Assembly: GCA_946186535.1 (NCBI GenBank)
Contig: CAMHNT010000107.1
Coordinates: 1-7,582 of the forward strand
DNA from: an uncultured Clostridia bacterium
GTDB taxonomy: Bacteria; Bacillota; Clostridia; Oscillospirales; Acutalibacteraceae
Length of the DNA: 7,582 nt
Direction: 5' to 3'
Shown here: piece by piece, positions 6,332-7,582 of the stretch
Layout of the letters: each line of letters opens with the position of its first letter
How positions within the stretch are numbered: position 1 is the stretch's first letter
The notes under the pieces: model-generated
The model's database searches: none
What the model saw: the letters and a program-made list of their open reading frames with translations, nothing else
Told to the model about the DNA's origin: nothing
Made by a program: the position numbers and the translations under genes

Positions 6332-6368
6332 TTTATTAATATATAAGACAAAAGAAAAGTAAGAGAAT

Positions 6369-6396
6369 TCGGAATGCATTATATATCTTATTCCGA
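6369..6396 (+). other. Inverted repeat in the ftsW-murG gap
   Basis: TCGGAAT at 6369-6375 is the exact reverse complement of ATTCCGA at 6390-6396, with a 14-nt AT-rich loop between. It ends 5 bp before the murG ribosome binding site. It has no T-run. It could be a weak leader hairpin or an operator-like site, or chance. Confidence 0.3.
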
Positions 6397-6416
6397 TAGG
6401 AAAGAAGGATAATTTT

Positions 6417-7544
6417 ATGAGAGTTATATTCGCAGGCGGCGGAACGGCAGGTCACATCAACCCGGCATTGGCTATTGCCGGATATCTGAAGCAGCAGCAG
6501 CCCGACGCCGAGATACTTTATGTGGGCAACAAGGGCGGCATGGAGGAAAGACTCGTCCCGAAAGCAGGCTTCGAGTTCAGAAGCATTCATGTCAGCGGCT
6601 TCAAGCGCAGCATGACTCCGAAAGCTGTCAAAGCAAACGTCCAGACCGCATGGAGAGCTTTCACGGCAACCTCCGCAAGCAAGAAAATCATAAAGGATTT
6701 TCAGCCGGATATCTGCATAGGAACAGGCGGATATGTAAGCGGCCCGGTTCTCAAGGCTGCGAATGAACTCGGCATTCCGATTCTCATTCATGAACAGAAC
6801 GCCTTCCCCGGAGTTGCGAACAAAATGCTCTCAAAGAAAGCCGAGGCAGTCATGCTTGCGATTGCCGACGCTCAGAAGCACATGAAGGAAGGCTGCAATT
6901 TCATCGTTACGGGAAATCCTGTCAGAAGCGAAATCATTACCGCAGACAGGGACAAAGCGAGAGCCGAGCTCGGTCTCGACGAACGTCCGGTCGTTCTTTC
7001 CTTCGGCGGAAGCCTTGGCGCAAGAAAGGTCAACGAAGCCTGCGCCGATATCATAGCGAGAAGCGGCAAAGACGGAAAGTATCAGCATATTCACGCCTAC
7101 GGTCAGTACGGTCATTGGTTCCCCGACCTCGTCAAGGAAAAGGGCACCGATATTTCAAAGTGCAGCAACCTCGATATCAGGGAGTATATCGACAATATGC
7201 CCACGTGTCTTGCTGCCGCCGACGTTGTGGTGTGCCGTGCAGGCGCCATAACCATCAGTGAAATTCAGGCGCAGGGCAAGCCTGCCGTTTTCATTCCGTC
7301 TCCGAATGTTGCTGAGAACCACCAGTATCACAACGCAATGGCGCTCGTTAACAAAAACGCCGGCGAGCTCATCGAAGAGAGCGAGCTTTCGGGCGAGCTT
7401 CTGACGGAAAAGATCGACAAGATAGTAAGCGATAAAAACAAGCTTGCTGAATATTCCGCAAACGCAAGAAAAATGGCAATCATCGACGCCAACGAACGCA
7501 TTTACAAAATCATTATGGATACGTATAATAAAAGCAAAAAATAA
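6417..7544 (+). CDS. murG: MurG, lipid II synthase (UDP-GlcNAc:lipid I GlcNAc transferase)
   Basis: A 375-residue GT-B glycosyltransferase, close to the family's usual length, acting at the cytoplasmic face of the membrane. It adds GlcNAc to lipid I to give lipid II, the substrate of FtsW. The N-terminal acceptor domain has the glycine-rich GGGTAGH (7-13), TGGYVSGP (103-110) and HEQNAFPG (125-132). The linker carries GNPVR (166-170). The C-terminal UDP-GlcNAc domain has FGGSLGA (196-202), RAGAITISE (274-282, Glu282 in the uridine-ribose position) and NVAENHQYHNA (297-307). All key motifs are intact. AAGAAGGA at 6402-6409 lies 7 bp before the ATG. It follows ftsW by 85 bp, matching the ftsW/spoVE-murG order of Bacillus and clostridia. 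Confidence 0.98.
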   Translation: MRVIFAGGGTAGHINPALAIAGYLKQQQPDAEILYVGNKGGMEERLVPKAGFEFRSIHVSGFKRSMTPKAVKANVQTAWRAFTATSASKKIIKDFQPDICIGTGGYVSGPVLKAANELGIPILIHEQNAFPGVANKMLSKKAEAVMLAIADAQKHMKEGCNFIVTGNPVRSEIITADRDKARAELGLDERPVVLSFGGSLGARKVNEACADIIARSGKDGKYQHIHAYGQYGHWFPDLVKEKGTDISKCSNLDIREYIDNMPTCLAAADVVVCRAGAITISEIQAQGKPAVFIPSPNVAENHQYHNAMALVNKNAGELIEESELSGELLTEKIDKIVSDKNKLAEYSANARKMAIIDANERIYKIIMDTYNKSKK

Positions 7545-7546
7545 GA

Positions 7547-7564
7547 TATGACATTAATGTCATA
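7547..7564. promoter_or_regulatory. 18-bp perfect palindrome just after murG
   Basis: TATGACATTAATGTCATA is identical to its reverse complement and begins 2 bp after the murG stop codon. As RNA it would make a 7-bp stem with a ttaa loop, but no T-run follows, so a terminator is unlikely. The symmetry suits a dimeric repressor site for a downstream gene. The window ends in a purine-rich aaaagtcagga, which might be the next gene's ribosome binding site. Confidence 0.4.
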
Positions 7565-7582
7565 CCCGGTGAAAAGTCAGGA

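Overview
The window is a stretch of a division and cell wall (dcw) cluster from a low-to-moderate-GC Firmicute, most likely a gut clostridium of the Ruminococcaceae/Oscillospiraceae type. This rests on gene order, clostridial-style protein motifs (for example LPEPQNDF in FtsW), AG-rich ribosome binding sites and the kind of GC-rich hairpin repeats between genes. No species can be named from the sequence alone. All genes lie on the + strand.

Layout: 1-236 is a non-coding leader with hairpin repeats. 237-2486 encodes a class B penicillin-binding protein (FtsI/PBP2B/SpoVD type, two PASTA-like repeats). 2487-2702 is AT-rich and non-coding. 2703-3173 encodes a 156-residue protein that looks like an orphan piece of a Mur ligase central domain. 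3273-4289 is mraY. 4290-5080 holds no gene but is dense with repeats. 5081-6331 is ftsW, with a TTG start. 6417-7544 is murG. The window ends just after an 18-bp perfect palindrome.

The intact genes form a coherent pathway. MraY makes lipid I from UDP-MurNAc-pentapeptide, MurG converts it to lipid II, FtsW polymerises lipid II into glycan, and the class B PBP cross-links the product at the septum. The usual Firmicute order is pbp-murE-murF-mraY-murD-ftsW-murG. Here the murE/murF place holds only the 156-residue fragment, and the murD place holds about 790 bp of repeats. The complete ligases are therefore either elsewhere in the genome or lost from this assembly.

The most notable non-genic content is a dispersed repeat family with GC-rich hairpins closed by GCA or GAA triloops, a roughly 220-bp element with imperfect terminal inverted repeats and nested hairpins, a three-way-junction repeat abutting ftsW, and five AAAG tandem units forming part of the ftsW ribosome binding site.
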